A stretch of 34,754 nt of DNA, taken from the NCBI RefSeq assembly GCF_000334155.1, contig NZ_ANNK01000044.1:1-34754 (forward strand), read 5' to 3'. The stretch's first letter is position 1. Each line of letters starts with the position of its first letter. The position numbers and the translations under genes were made by a program. This document shows, piece after piece, positions 7,153 to 15,657 of this stretch. The notes under the pieces are model-generated. The model was not told the DNA's origin. It saw only the letters and a program-made list of their open reading frames with translations, and made no database searches. The stretch comes from Halalkalibacterium ligniniphilum (lineage in GTDB: Bacteria; Bacillota; Bacilli; Bacillales; Bacillaceae_D).

Positions 7153-8330
7153 TGACATCTTCAACACAACAAAGCACACGTCTATCGAAGCGTGTTTCAT
7201 CCATAAAACCATCGGGTATTCGTCGTTTTTTTGATCTGGCATCAAAGATGGAGAATATTATTTCTCTCGGTGTCGGTGAGCCTGATTTTGTAACGCCTTG
7301 GAATGTCCGTGAAGCGAGTATTTCTTCAATGGAACGCGGTTTTACTGCCTATTCAGCAAATGCAGGCATTATCGAGCTCCGTGAAGCGATTGCTCATTAC
7401 TTATATGAACGATTTCATGTTCGCTATGATCCAGAAACAGAGATCCTTGTTACCGTCGGCGCAAGTGAAGCCATTGATATTGGCATGCGTACGATATTAG
7501 ATGATGGGGATGAAGTGATTATTGTTGAGCCTACCTTTGTCTCATACGCCCCATTAGTGACAATGGCTGGTGGTGTCCCGGTCCCAGTCGGTACAAAAAT
7601 TGAAGACAACTTTCAAGTAAGTGCTGCGCAAATTGAAGCAGTCATTACACCAAGAACGAAGGCAGTTATGCTGTGCTTCCCGAACAATCCAACGGGATCA
7701 ATCATGGGTAGAGAAGAGCTTGAAAAAATTGCTAAGGTTGCTGAAAAGCACGACTTGATTGTTTTTTCAGATGAAATTTATGCTGAGCTTACCTATGATG
7801 CTGAGCATGTTTCCTTTGCTACCTTGGAAGGCATGCGAGACCGGACGATTTTAATTTCTGGTTTTTCGAAAGCATTTGCGATGACAGGCTGGCGTCTTGG
7901 CTATGTTGCTGCGCCCCCTGATTTATTAGGAGCGATGCTGAAAATCCATCAATATAGTTTAATGTGTGCGCCAACAATGGCTCAACATGGTGCCCTTGAA
8001 GCCTTAAAAAGCGGAATGGAAGACATGCGTAAAATGGTGCAATCCTACAAGCAACGGCGGAACTTTGTTGTGAAATCGTTTGCGGAAATTGGCTTGACAT
8101 GTCATACGCCAGGCGGGGCTTTTTATGCATTCCCATCCGTCAAAAATACGGGGCTGACTTCAGAGGAATTTGCTGAAAAGCTTCTCCTTCAAGAACGTGT
8201 TGCGGTCGTACCTGGTAACGTTTTTGGAGAGGGAGGAGAAGGGCATATTCGCTGTTCGTACGCTACATCAATGGAAAATTTAGAAGCCTCCATTGAGCGA
8301 ATTGGTCGCTTTATTAAGCAATACCAATAA
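7149..8330 (+). CDS. alaT: Alanine transaminase AlaT (class I/II aminotransferase)
   Basis: A 393-residue PLP-dependent aminotransferase of fold type I. Visible motifs are SLGVGEPDFVTP (39-50), the substrate loop TAYSANAGIIELREAI, VTVGASEAIDI, CFPNNPTGSIMG with NNPTG at 179-183, FSDEIYAEL (206-214), the Schiff-base lysine Lys241 in SGFSKAFAMTGWRLGY, and the C-terminal Arg in EGHIRCSYATS. It would convert pyruvate and glutamate to alanine and 2-oxoglutarate, as reported for the B. subtilis homologue. The start overlaps alaR by four bases; a second ATG follows at once, so either may be used. A strong terminator follows 7 bp after the stop, so the operon is alaR-alaT only. Confidence 0.92.
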   Translation: MMTSSTQQSTRLSKRVSSIKPSGIRRFFDLASKMENIISLGVGEPDFVTPWNVREASISSMERGFTAYSANAGIIELREAIAHYLYERFHVRYDPETEILVTVGASEAIDIGMRTILDDGDEVIIVEPTFVSYAPLVTMAGGVPVPVGTKIEDNFQVSAAQIEAVITPRTKAVMLCFPNNPTGSIMGREELEKIAKVAEKHDLIVFSDEIYAELTYDAEHVSFATLEGMRDRTILISGFSKAFAMTGWRLGYVAAPPDLLGAMLKIHQYSLMCAPTMAQHGALEALKSGMEDMRKMVQSYKQRRNFVVKSFAEIGLTCHTPGGAFYAFPSVKNTGLTSEEFAEKLLLQERVAVVPGNVFGEGGEGHIRCSYATSMENLEASIERIGRFIKQYQ

Positions 8331-8336
8331 GCTGAG

Positions 8337-8365
8337 AACCACGCTCTTTGTCGGCGTGGTTTTTT
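8337..8365 (+). terminator. alaR-alaT terminator
   Basis: The stem AACCACGC/GCGTGGTT is followed by a run of T's, directly after the alaT stop. Confidence 0.88.
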
Positions 8366-8419
8366 CATGCTAGAAACAACAGCATAAGTTGGTTATTTTT
8401 CATGTAACAAAAAAAGACT

Positions 8420-8480
8420 GACTCAATGGGAGTTTCTCACTCAACTTTATGAAGATCGAGTAAGTGGGTCCTCATGAGTC
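8420..8480. repeat. 61-bp imperfect hairpin upstream of thiM
   Basis: GACTCA (8420-8425) pairs with TGAGTC (8475-8480), and the next bases GGGA/TCCT continue the stem after two mismatches. An inner CTCAC-ACTC arm matches GAGT-GTGGG with a small bulge. There is no T tract, so it is not a simple terminator. It lies 155 bp upstream of thiM but lacks the CTGAGA and ACCTGA boxes of a TPP riboswitch. Confidence 0.4.
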
Positions 8481-8634
8481 AACCTCTTCTAAAGGGGGAA
8501 TACATCTTACATATAGGTATGCCCATTACGATTTAAATGTATACACTTCTTTAGAGGGAAGTTGCGTTTGTGTTCTTGGCTGAAACACGGTAAAATTTTC
8601 AACAACTTATACTTTACGATGAGGATGTGAAACA

Positions 8635-9417
8635 ATGAGCCTCGCACGCGTGAAAAAGGAAAACCCATTAATTCATTGCATGACCAATGTAGTGGTCACA
8701 AATTTCACCGCGAATGGATTACTCGCCCTAGGTGCATCTCCTGTTATGGCCTATGCTAAAGAGGAAGTTGAGGACATGGCAAAAGTATCAGGTGCCCTTT
8801 TGTTAAACATTGGAACGCTGTCAGTTGAACAAATTGATGCAATGATTCTTGCAGGAAAAGCAGCAAATCATGCAGGTGTACCTGTCGTTCTAGATCCCGT
8901 TGGGGCAGGAGCAACACCTTTTCGTACGGAGATGACAAAGCGTATCCTTGAAGAAGTAGATATTTCAATTATACGTGGGAATGGCGGGGAGGTTGCCGCA
9001 TTAATTGGTGAAGCGGGAAAGGTGAAAGGGGTGGATGGGACTATTGAAAGTGACCCCCTTGTCCTTGCTAAAAAAGCTGCCACTAATCTAGACTGTATTG
9101 TTTCGGTTACAGGAGAAGTCGATGTGGTAAGTGATGGGCAACAAACGCTTACTGGCTACAATGGACATCCATGGTTAACAAAGGTTGTTGGTACAGGCTG
9201 CCTGCTAGGTGCGGTCGTTGCTTCATTTGCTGCTGTGTCAAAAAGTGATTTGCTTGAGGCAACATCCTATTCATTGGCTTATTACGGGGTGTCTGCTGAG
9301 AAAGCATTTGCAGAGACAAGCGATAAAGGCTTAGGGAGCTTTCAACAGGCGTTTATCAATCAGCTTGGGCGCGTAACGGATGAAGACGTTCATGCACTAC
9401 GCCGAAGAGAACGATAG
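8635..9417 (+). CDS. thiM: Hydroxyethylthiazole kinase ThiM
   Basis: ThiM phosphorylates 4-methyl-5-(2-hydroxyethyl)thiazole in thiamine salvage. The 260-residue protein shows family motifs in order: PLIHCMTNVVVTNFTANGLL (11-30), ALGASPVMAYA, LLLNIGTL, VVLDPVGAGATPFRT (84-98), IIRGNGGEVAAL, and the nucleotide-binding and catalytic VVGTGCLLGA. The ribosome site GAGGATG is placed normally. Only 27 bp separate it from the helicase gene, so the two may be cotranscribed. No thiD, thiE or TPP riboswitch is adjacent, in contrast to many Bacillaceae where thiM and thiE sit together. In B. subtilis this interval between alaT and yugI lacks thiM, so this looks like a lineage-specific arrangement. Confidence 0.95.
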   Translation: MSLARVKKENPLIHCMTNVVVTNFTANGLLALGASPVMAYAKEEVEDMAKVSGALLLNIGTLSVEQIDAMILAGKAANHAGVPVVLDPVGAGATPFRTEMTKRILEEVDISIIRGNGGEVAALIGEAGKVKGVDGTIESDPLVLAKKAATNLDCIVSVTGEVDVVSDGQQTLTGYNGHPWLTKVVGTGCLLGAVVASFAAVSKSDLLEATSYSLAYYGVSAEKAFAETSDKGLGSFQQAFINQLGRVTDEDVHALRRRER

Positions 9418-9444
9418 GAGATTTAAGAAGGAAGAGGCGACAAC

Positions 9445-10638
9445 ATGAGTAAAGAGTTTGCAGAAATACCGTTGCCGTCATTTTTACAGACGGCTTTACA
9501 AGCAATGAACATCAATACGCCGACAGACATTCAAGCAAAAATGATCCCAGAAGCACTGGCTGGTCAAACGGTCGTTGCTCGATCACAAACAGGCACAGGA
9601 AAAACATTAGCCTATTTGCTACCAATGCTCGCCAAGGTTAAGGAAGAAGAGCATAAAACACAAGCCCTTGTTCTTGTGCCGACCCAAGAGCTGGCCATGC
9701 AAATATTTGAGGTAGCAAAGGCATTAACAGCAGGAACGAATCTCACGGTTGGAACCTTTATCGGCGGGGCGAACATTAAGAGGCAAGTGGAAAAGCTGAA
9801 AAAGCAAAAGCCCCATGTTGCCATCGGAACTCCTGGCCGTTTGCTTGAATTGATCGAATTAAAAAAGTTAAAGGTACAAGATGTGACGGTCCTTGCAGTT
9901 GATGAAGTTGACCGTATGCGTGGAGATGCTCATGCATGGCAGGCGTTTGAACAGGTAGCAAAGCGAGTTGGCCGTGAGTGTCAATATCTGTTTGTATCAG
10001 CAACGCTACCAGAAAATTTTACCGAGCAAATTTCCGATTATGTCTCATTTCCTGTTCAGCTTGAAGCTGAGGGTTCAAAGTTAGAGACTGAACGAGTGAA
10101 GCATTATTATGTAACGTGCGAAGAGCGTGAGCGGATCGATGTGGCGCGAAAAGTGATTCATCATGAGAATATCAAGCGAGGCATCGTCTTTGTGAATCGG
10201 TTAGAAAAAGTCGCAGAGACGACAGAAAAGCTCAATTATAGAGGGATCAAGGCAGCTGCCCTTTCATCTGATCAGTCAAAGCAAGAACGTGAGCATGCCT
10301 TGAATGGATTTCGGCAAGGAACGATTCAGATTTTAGTCGCTTCTGATGTGGCTGCACGGGGGCTAGATGTAGAAGATGTCACGCATATTATTCAGCTTGA
10401 AGCACCAAGCCAAGGAGACATGTATTTGCATCGTGCGGGAAGAACGGGACGCATGGGTAAGTCTGGCAAGGTCATTACCCTTTTGTCAGCAAGGGAAATG
10501 TTTAAGCTGAAAAAGTATGAAACGGAGCTTGGCTTAAAATTGGAAAGAAGGTTCCTAGCTTATGGGAAGCTTTCTGATCAACCAGTAAAAACCAAACAAT
10601 TTGAACAGCATACGTCGAACCATAAAAACAAACGATGA
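9445..10638 (+). CDS. DEAD-box-type ATP-dependent RNA helicase with DEVD motif
   Basis: A 397-residue minimal helicase core. In order: Q motif (IPLPSFLQTALQAMN...TPTDIQ, 8-30), Walker A ARSQTGTGKT (45-54), PTQELAMQ, TPGR (129-132), motif II DEVD (153-156) in place of DEAD, SAT (185-187), IVFVNR, ASDVAARGLDVEDV (299-312) and HRAGRTGR (329-336). The Ala-to-Val change keeps the catalytic Asp-Glu and the final Asp, so ATPase activity is likely. The C-terminal extension is short and basic, ending NHKNKR, unlike the long tails of CshA or the RNA-binding domain of DbpA-type proteins. Size and layout are closest to YfmL-type helicases of ribosome assembly. Its TGA stop is inside the terminator stem. 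Confidence 0.93.
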   Translation: MSKEFAEIPLPSFLQTALQAMNINTPTDIQAKMIPEALAGQTVVARSQTGTGKTLAYLLPMLAKVKEEEHKTQALVLVPTQELAMQIFEVAKALTAGTNLTVGTFIGGANIKRQVEKLKKQKPHVAIGTPGRLLELIELKKLKVQDVTVLAVDEVDRMRGDAHAWQAFEQVAKRVGRECQYLFVSATLPENFTEQISDYVSFPVQLEAEGSKLETERVKHYYVTCEERERIDVARKVIHHENIKRGIVFVNRLEKVAETTEKLNYRGIKAAALSSDQSKQEREHALNGFRQGTIQILVASDVAARGLDVEDVTHIIQLEAPSQGDMYLHRAGRTGRMGKSGKVITLLSAREMFKLKKYETELGLKLERRFLAYGKLSDQPVKTKQFEQHTSNHKNKR

Positions 10639-10658
10639 GCGCTTCATCGTTTGTTTTT
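10624..10658 (+). terminator. Terminator overlapping the helicase stop codon
   Basis: A near-perfect 15-bp stem (10624-10638 with 10643-10657) with a GCGC loop ends in T's. Its left arm encodes the last residues KNKR and the TGA stop. Confidence 0.9.
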
Positions 10659-10662
10659 ATGT

Positions 10663-10808
10663 GAAAAGGGGACATAGCTTCAGTGAAAGTTAATAAAACA
10701 ATGGAGTTCTTCCGCTGATGCCACCTTAATTGAAATGGCATACAGAATGATTGAACAACTCATTTTCATCCCAGTAGGAAGAGCGAGTCACTCATGCTCG
10801 TTTCTGTT
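10663..10808 (+). repeat. Dispersed intergenic repeat, copy B (diverged)
   Basis: Starts GAAAAGGGGACATAGCTTCA and ends near TTTCTGTT. It shares GCTTCAGT, AAACAATG-AG, CTTCCGCT, CATCCCAGTAGGAAGAG and CTCATG blocks with copies C and E but is the most diverged. It begins 5 bp after the helicase terminator. Confidence 0.65.
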
Positions 10809-10833
10809 ATCCTAAGAAAGCATAAAATCATTT

Positions 10834-10862
10834 TTGCGCAAAGTAACAAGCTGTGTTAAAAT
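10834..10862 (+). promoter_or_regulatory. Candidate promoter of yugI
   Basis: TTGCGC (10834-10839) and TAAAAT (10857-10862) are separated by 17 bp. The -10 is good, the -35 moderate. No clear sigma-B motif is visible although the B. subtilis homologue is a general stress protein. Confidence 0.45.
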
Positions 10863-10897
10863 TAATAAGTTAATAAATAGTTAGGAGATGTTTTTGT

Positions 10898-11317
10898 ATG
10901 TCAAATTATGAAGTAGGCAGCGTAGTAGAAGGAAAAGTAACAGGGATTAAGCCATTTGGTGCATTCGTTGCAATCGACGGTGAAAAGCAAGGCTTGGTTC
11001 ATATTTCTGAGGTAGCTCACGGCTTCGTTAAAGATATTAACGATGTTCTTTCTGTCGGAGATGAAGTACAAGTGAAAGTTATGTCTATCGACGAAGAGTC
11101 TGGAAAAATCTCTCTTTCCATCCGTGCGACTCAACCAGCTCCAGAACGTCCAGCACGCCCAAGTAAGCCACGCAGCAACAACACAGCTGGCCCGCGTAAC
11201 AGTAAGCCGCAGCAACAAAAAGGACAAGGCTTTAACACACTTGAAGATAAGCTTAAAGAGTGGTTAAAGCAGTCAAATGAAATTCAAGCTGATCTTAACA
11301 AGCGTGCGAAAAAGTAA
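10898..11317 (+). CDS. yugI: S1 RNA-binding domain protein (YugI / general stress protein 13)
   Basis: A 139-residue cytoplasmic RNA-binding protein. Residues 4-75 form one S1 domain: GSVVEGKVTGIKPFGAFVAI, QGLVHISEVAHGFV, VGDEVQVKVMSID and GKISLSIRA are its typical strands. Residues 80-115 are a Pro, Arg, Ser and Gln-rich basic linker, and the last 25 residues (TLEDKLKEWLKQSNEIQADL) form a likely helix. Length and layout match YugI (GSP13) of B. subtilis, which associates with ribosomes. Preceded by TTAGGAGATG. Followed by its own terminator and then two copies of the dispersed repeat. Confidence 0.93.
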   Translation: MSNYEVGSVVEGKVTGIKPFGAFVAIDGEKQGLVHISEVAHGFVKDINDVLSVGDEVQVKVMSIDEESGKISLSIRATQPAPERPARPSKPRSNNTAGPRNSKPQQQKGQGFNTLEDKLKEWLKQSNEIQADLNKRAKK

Positions 11318-11325
11318 TTATTGTT

Positions 11326-11358
11326 GAAGTGCTCATCTTTATGAGTGCTTCTTTTTTT
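11326..11358 (+). terminator. yugI terminator
   Basis: GAAGTGCTCAT pairs with ATGAGTGCTTC (two G-T wobbles) around CTTT, followed by seven T's. Confidence 0.85.
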
Positions 11359-11362
11359 CTAT

Positions 11363-11504
11363 GGAAAAGGGGACGGAGCTTCAGTTCAAGTTGATGAAAC
11401 AATGAAGTGCTTCCGCTCACACCCCTTCATTGAAAGGTAGCACAGCGTTGCATGACGAACTCGTTTCCATCTCAGTGGGAAGAGGGCTCCGCTCATGCAG
11501 GATT
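11363..11504 (+). repeat. Dispersed intergenic repeat, copy C (full length)
   Basis: Runs from GGAAAAGGGGACGGAGCTTC to CTCATGCAGGATTC. The reverse complement of copy E (30631-30770) matches it along nearly its whole length, so the element is about 140 bp with defined ends. It contains the hairpin arms CAATGAAG and CTTCATTG around GCTTCCGCTC. Confidence 0.8.
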
Positions 11505-11508
11505 CAAT

Positions 11509-11568
11509 GGAAAAGGGGACGGAGCTTCAGTTCAAGTTGATGAAACAATGAAGTGCTTCCGCTCACAA
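11509..11568 (+). repeat. Dispersed intergenic repeat, copy D (left half only)
   Basis: The first 58 or so bases of copy C are repeated here without a visible difference (GGAAAAGGGGACGGAGCTTC onward to CTTCCGCTCACA), 146 bp downstream of the start of copy C. The right half is missing and the yuzA terminator follows. Confidence 0.8.
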
Positions 11569-11576
11569 TACCTTGA

Positions 11577-11616
11577 ATAAAACAAAGGGATGAAATGGCT
11601 CATCCCTTTGTTTTAT
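11577..11616. terminator. Bidirectional terminator downstream of yuzA
   Basis: A perfect 17-bp stem (11577-11593 with 11600-11616; core CAAAGGGATGA/TCATCCCTTTG) closes on a six-base loop. AAAA and TTTT edges make it usable on both strands; it ends the minus-strand yuzA transcript. Confidence 0.88.
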
Positions 11617-11629
11617 CTATCGATGATTG

Positions 11630-11857
11630 TTAACGTTGTGGTTCAGGACTTCGCTCCAACTCTTCATCCGGCTTAAACAATAATGAAATACAATATAAAC
11701 CAGATAAACCAACAAGTGCATAAATCACGCGTGAAAATGCTGCTGCTTGGCCACCGAAAATGGCTGCCACTAAGTCAAACCGGAAAAATCCAATTAACCC
11801 CCAGTTAATGGCACCGATAATGGTTAAAGCAAGGGCAAAACGTTGCAATCCGCTCAT
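11630..11857 (-). CDS. yuzA: DUF378 small membrane protein YuzA
   Basis: A 75-residue protein with two membrane helices. The DUF378 signature is clear: ALALTIIGAINWGLIGFFRFDLVAAIFG at residues 8-35, then RVIYALVGLSGLYCISLLF at 43-61, ending in a short charged tail. The ATG follows GGAGGTG by 7 bases. The function of DUF378 proteins is unknown. In B. subtilis yuzA is likewise next to yugI and the yugJ alcohol dehydrogenase. It is transcribed divergently from the dehydrogenase, with about 170 bp between the two starts. Confidence 0.92.
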   Translation of the reverse strand: MSGLQRFALALTIIGAINWGLIGFFRFDLVAAIFGGQAAAFSRVIYALVGLSGLYCISLLFKPDEELERSPEPQR

Positions 11858-11973
11858 AGTTATTCACCTCCGTTATAAAGGGATGGGCACAACCCAAAGG
11901 AAGGTGTGCTTCATGTATTAGCATGAGGCTTGTGGCGGTCAAATATACATAAAAGGTAGGGGAGGCTGATTCG

Positions 11974-12002
11974 TTTACATTCCGTCATCTTTTGGTCATA
12001 AT
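11974..12002 (+). promoter_or_regulatory. Sigma-A promoter of the iron alcohol dehydrogenase
   Basis: TTTACA (11974-11979) and CATAAT (11997-12002), each five of six to consensus, are spaced by 17 bp and lie just upstream of the ribosome site. Confidence 0.7.
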
Positions 12003-12030
12003 AAATAAGAAAAGCGAAGGAGGAAAGGGC

Positions 12031-13194
12031 ATGAATCCATTTGAATTTAGAAACCCAACCAAACTAATCTTTGGTGCGGATCAAACAGATGCTCTTGCTG
12101 AAGAGTTTAAAAAATATGGGAAGCGTGTCTTGCTTGTCTATGGCGGTGGTAGCATTAAGCGTAACGGCTTGTATGACCAAGTCATAAATCAGCTGAATGA
12201 GGGAGGAGCCTCGGTCACTGAATTATCTGGTGTCGAGCCAAACCCACGTTTAACAACGGTACATAAAGGGATTGACCTATGCAAAGAAAATGAGATTGAT
12301 TTTATTTTAGCGGTCGGTGGCGGGAGTGTCATCGATGCGGTTAAAGCCATTGCAGTCGGTGCCAAATATGAAGGAGACGTTTGGGATATTATTACGAAAA
12401 AAGCGACCGCTGAAGCAGCCCTTCCGTTTGGAACGATTTTGACACTAGCGGCTACCGGAACTGAAATGAATCCTAATTCTGTGATTACGAACTGGGAAAC
12501 CAATCAAAAGCTTGGCTGGAACAGCCCCCTTGTCTACCCTGCCTTTTCGATTTTAGACCCGAAAAATACGATCACCGTTCCACGAGATCAAACGGTGTAT
12601 GGCATGGTTGACATGATGAGTCACGTGATTGAAACCTATTTTCACAAAGTGGATAATACACCATTACAGGACCGGATGTGCGAGTCCGTTCTTACAACCG
12701 TCATTGAAACGGCTCCAAAGCTACTAGATGATCTTGAAAACCTTGACCACCGGGAAACGATTTTACTTTCTGGTACGATGGCGTTAAACGGTGTCTTATC
12801 AATGGGAGCAAGAGGGGACTGGGCGACTCATAATATTGAGCATGCCGTATCAGCCGTGTATGATATCCCTCATGCGGGGGGGCTTGCGATCATTTTCCCT
12901 CATTGGTTAAGGTATAGCCTTGATGAAAAAATTGAACGCCATGTCCAGTTGGCGACTCGTGTTTTTCATGTTGATCCAACAGGGAAAACGGATCGTGAAA
13001 TTGCTCTTGAAGGCATCGAAAGACTCAGTGCATTTTGGACAGAAATCGGTGCACCGAATCGCCTAAAGGATTATGACATTGATGACAGTCAAATTGAGCG
13101 GATGGCAGAAATTGCTGCTTCTCGAGGTGAATTTGGAAACTTTAAACGGTTAAACAAAGAAGATGTGGTGAACATTTTAACAGCTGCTCTATAA
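12031..13194 (+). CDS. yugJ: Iron-containing alcohol dehydrogenase (YugJ/BdhA-like)
   Basis: A 387-residue group III dehydrogenase, the same length as B. subtilis YugJ, annotated there as an NADH-dependent butanol dehydrogenase. The start [15 protein letters not shown] follows GAAGGAGG and matches the family N-terminus; an upstream 13-residue frame is discarded. The dinucleotide motif [13 protein letters not shown] is at about 95-107, AATGTEMN follows, and the metal ligands are in [13 protein letters not shown] (Asp and His) and in [23 protein letters not shown] (two His). The natural substrate may be a C4 aldehyde or another small aldehyde. B. subtilis has two tandem paralogues (yugJ, yugK) at this locus; only one is present here. 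Confidence 0.92.
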   Translation: MNPFEFRNPTKLIFGADQTDALAEEFKKYGKRVLLVYGGGSIKRNGLYDQVINQLNEGGASVTELSGVEPNPRLTTVHKGIDLCKENEIDFILAVGGGSVIDAVKAIAVGAKYEGDVWDIITKKATAEAALPFGTILTLAATGTEMNPNSVITNWETNQKLGWNSPLVYPAFSILDPKNTITVPRDQTVYGMVDMMSHVIETYFHKVDNTPLQDRMCESVLTTVIETAPKLLDDLENLDHRETILLSGTMALNGVLSMGARGDWATHNIEHAVSAVYDIPHAGGLAIIFPHWLRYSLDEKIERHVQLATRVFHVDPTGKTDREIALEGIERLSAFWTEIGAPNRLKDYDIDDSQIERMAEIAASRGEFGNFKRLNKEDVVNILTAAL

Positions 13195-13203
13195 AGCACT
13201 GTC

Positions 13204-13237
13204 CCCTCTAGCATTAAAAATTGTTAGAGGGTTTTTT
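13204..13237 (+). terminator. Alcohol dehydrogenase terminator
   Basis: The stem CCCTCTA/TAGAGGG (13204-13210 with 13225-13231), extended by inner pairs, is followed by six T's. Confidence 0.88.
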
Positions 13238-13318
13238 AGCTCAAAAAATGCATGTCATAAAAGAGTGAGAATGGTCTTTTTTTGGGCTTAGTATCAAGGT
13301 TTTTTAAACTTTTCTTCA

Positions 13319-13332
13319 GTAAAACGCTTACA
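13319..13332. promoter_or_regulatory. Candidate CcpA (cre) site upstream of pgi
   Basis: GTAAAACGCTTACA is palindromic and keeps the AAA-N-CG-N-TT-N-CA core of the catabolite-responsive element, differing at the first two positions. It lies between the dehydrogenase terminator and pgi. A possible promoter, TTGATT-17 bp-TAAAGT, follows it. Confidence 0.4.
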
Positions 13333-13418
13333 ATGTTTGTGCGATCTTGATTCTTTAAAAACAATTCTATAAAGTGTAAATGAACTGAAATTTTATGAGG
13401 AAAAAGGAGGGCTTTGAG

Positions 13419-14771
13419 ATGAGTGAAAAGGTAACATTTGATTACTCAAAAGCACTGAGCTTCTTCAGTCAACACGAAGTGGATTATTTGCAAGGTGCGG
13501 TGAAAGCTGCACACGAAGCTTTACATAATGGAACAGGTGCAGGAAATGACTTTTTAGGCTGGATCGATCTACCAAAAGCTTATGACCGAGAAGAGTTTGC
13601 TCGAATTAAGCAAGCAGCCGAAAAGATTAAAGGAGACTCTGACGTTTTACTCGTCATCGGGATTGGTGGCTCATATTTAGGAGCGAGAGCAGCGCTTGAA
13701 GCACTGAATCATTCCTTTTATAACATCCTTGATGACAAGGAACGGAAATCACCACAGGTCTTTTTTGTTGGGAATAACATTAGTTCAACGTATGTGAAGG
13801 ATCTCCTCGGTCTGCTTGAGGGCAAGGATGTATCGCTGAATGTCATTTCAAAATCAGGTACAACAACAGAGCCTGCCATTGCCTTCCGAATTTTCCGTGA
13901 CTTCCTCGAAAAGAAATATGGAAAAGAAGAAGCATGCAAGCGCATTTATGCGACAACGGATAAAGAAAAAGGCGCGTTAAAAACCCTTGCAAATGAAGAA
14001 GGCTATGAAACGTTCATTATTCCTGATGATGTCGGTGGCAGGTTTTCCGTTCTGACGGCTGTTGGATTGCTGCCGATTGCTGTAAGTGGGCTTGACATTG
14101 ACGCCCTAATGAAAGGTGCAGCAGATGCGAGTGACGATTTTAACAATCCGAACCTAGCGGAGAACCAAGCGTATCAATATGCAGCTGTACGTAATGCGTT
14201 TTATGGCAAAGGGAAGTCCATTGAATTGCTTGTTAACTATGAGCCAGCTCTTCAGTATTTTTCTGAATGGTGGAAGCAGCTTTTTGGCGAAAGTGAAGGA
14301 AAGGATGGAAAGGGATTGTTCCCAGCCTCTGTTAATTTCTCCACAGACCTTCATTCCATGGGACAGTATGTTCAGGATGGGCGTCGTGACCTTTTTGAGA
14401 CGGTGTTAAATGTAGAAAAGGTTCGCGAAGAAATAGTGATTGAAAAAGATGAGCTAGATCTTGACGGTTTAAATTACTTAACCGGTAAAACGATGGATTT
14501 CGTGAACAAAAAAGCATTTGAAGGCACAATGCTTGCTCACACGGATGGGGGCGTACCAAACCTTATCGTCAACATTCCTGAATTAAATGAGTACCATTTT
14601 GGTTATCTTCTTTATTTCTTTGAGAAAGCATGCGGCCTAAGTGGTTATTTGCTTGGTGTTAATCCGTTTGACCAAGAAGGGGTTGAAGCTTACAAGAAAA
14701 ATATGTTTGCCCTTCTCGGAAAGCCAGGTTTTGAAGCAGAAAAAGCAGAATTAGAAAAACGCTTAAAATAA
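13419..14771 (+). CDS. pgi: Glucose-6-phosphate isomerase
   Basis: Pgi interconverts glucose-6-phosphate and fructose-6-phosphate in glycolysis and gluconeogenesis. The 450-residue length equals that of B. subtilis Pgi. The start [16 protein letters not shown] lies 8 bp after AAAGGAGG. Motifs include [18 protein letters not shown] (about 75-92), the sugar-phosphate loop [16 protein letters not shown] (about 143-158), the PGI signature [19 protein letters not shown] (about 203-221) and [16 protein letters not shown]. The C-terminal lysine region [17 protein letters not shown] is present. It is monocistronic, with a possible cre site upstream and a strong terminator downstream. Confidence 0.97.
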   Translation: MSEKVTFDYSKALSFFSQHEVDYLQGAVKAAHEALHNGTGAGNDFLGWIDLPKAYDREEFARIKQAAEKIKGDSDVLLVIGIGGSYLGARAALEALNHSFYNILDDKERKSPQVFFVGNNISSTYVKDLLGLLEGKDVSLNVISKSGTTTEPAIAFRIFRDFLEKKYGKEEACKRIYATTDKEKGALKTLANEEGYETFIIPDDVGGRFSVLTAVGLLPIAVSGLDIDALMKGAADASDDFNNPNLAENQAYQYAAVRNAFYGKGKSIELLVNYEPALQYFSEWWKQLFGESEGKDGKGLFPASVNFSTDLHSMGQYVQDGRRDLFETVLNVEKVREEIVIEKDELDLDGLNYLTGKTMDFVNKKAFEGTMLAHTDGGVPNLIVNIPELNEYHFGYLLYFFEKACGLSGYLLGVNPFDQEGVEAYKKNMFALLGKPGFEAEKAELEKRLK

Positions 14772-14783
14772 AGAACGTTGATT

Positions 14784-14825
14784 AAAAGGGTCTGACTCCT
14801 TCATCTTAGGGAGTAGGCCCTTTTT
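14784..14825 (+). terminator. pgi terminator
   Basis: AAAAGGG, CT and GACTCC form a long interrupted stem with GGAGT, AG and CCCTTTT, ending in T's, 12 bp after the pgi stop. Confidence 0.88.
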
Positions 14826-14966
14826 GCCCGTTTACTTGCAGTGACCTTCATTAACGTTAGACGGAGGGATGTTCTCAAGACAGGAGTGTAGTTTTCATGC
14901 TACACATAATGAACATGAACTTCGGCAAAACTAACCGTATCCCTTATTGGAGAAAGGATGACGGTG

Positions 14967-15389
14967 ATGATCGAACTCCAGTCTACAGTTGAAAACAAAG
15001 AATTTAAGCTAAAGGATCTTGAAGATAAGCTCAAACCTCTCGGCTATACGATTGGAGGAGGTTGGGAGTATGATCACGGCTACTTTGATTACAAGATTGA
15101 TGAAGATGCAGGCTATACATTTTTACGTCTACCGTTTAAAGCAACGGACGGTGAAATTGGCGAGCGAGGTGTTGTTGTTCAGCTTGGTAAGCCATTTTTA
15201 ATCAATCATAAAATTAATCAAGGCTTAGATAATCACGTAAATCCGTTTAACGGTCTAATGGATATGAATGCAGCGAGCTTTGTCAATCAGTTCTCTGAGC
15301 CTGTGGATAAGGATGCAACGATTGACCAGAAATACATGCCGATTGCTAAAAGCCTGATTCAAGAGCTAGAGATGACATTGCTCTATTGA
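14967..15389 (+). CDS. yugN: YugN-like family protein
   Basis: A 140-residue protein of the YugN-like family, known only from Bacillaceae-type genomes and of unknown function. The sequence shows KLKPLGYTIGGGWEYDHGYFDYKID early, then FLRLPFKATDGEI, a VVVQLGKPFLINHKINQG segment and HVNPFNGLMDMNAASFVNQFSEP. No signal or membrane segment is visible, so it is probably cytoplasmic. The ATG at 14967 is chosen because it is better spaced from AGAAAGGA than the ATG at 14958, which overlaps that site. The position just after pgi matches B. subtilis. Confidence 0.85.
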   Translation: MIELQSTVENKEFKLKDLEDKLKPLGYTIGGGWEYDHGYFDYKIDEDAGYTFLRLPFKATDGEIGERGVVVQLGKPFLINHKINQGLDNHVNPFNGLMDMNAASFVNQFSEPVDKDATIDQKYMPIAKSLIQELEMTLLY

Positions 15390-15657
15390 AGACGTAAAAT
15401 GAGGAGCAACTGATCCTCAGGTTTAACAAGTATGATGATTTGCAAGCAGTTTATCAACATTGCGCCGTTTAAAAAGATAATAATGACGAAGAGTTTAACG
15501 AGAAACGGGGTTTTTCGAACCAACGAACGGAGCGTTGCAGATGTTGCATCCAATGTTTCCACCTTTCATTACACCTTTCAGTATAGCCAAGCCCTTGCCC
15601 AATCAACCAAGGGCTGATAAGATTAAAACGGAAAAGGGACGGGGAGGATATTGTTGG

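Noticed and set aside
8366-8634. Possible TPP riboswitch before thiM.
   Set aside because: The conserved CTGAGA and ACCTGA-type boxes are absent. Only an imperfect hairpin without a T tract is present.
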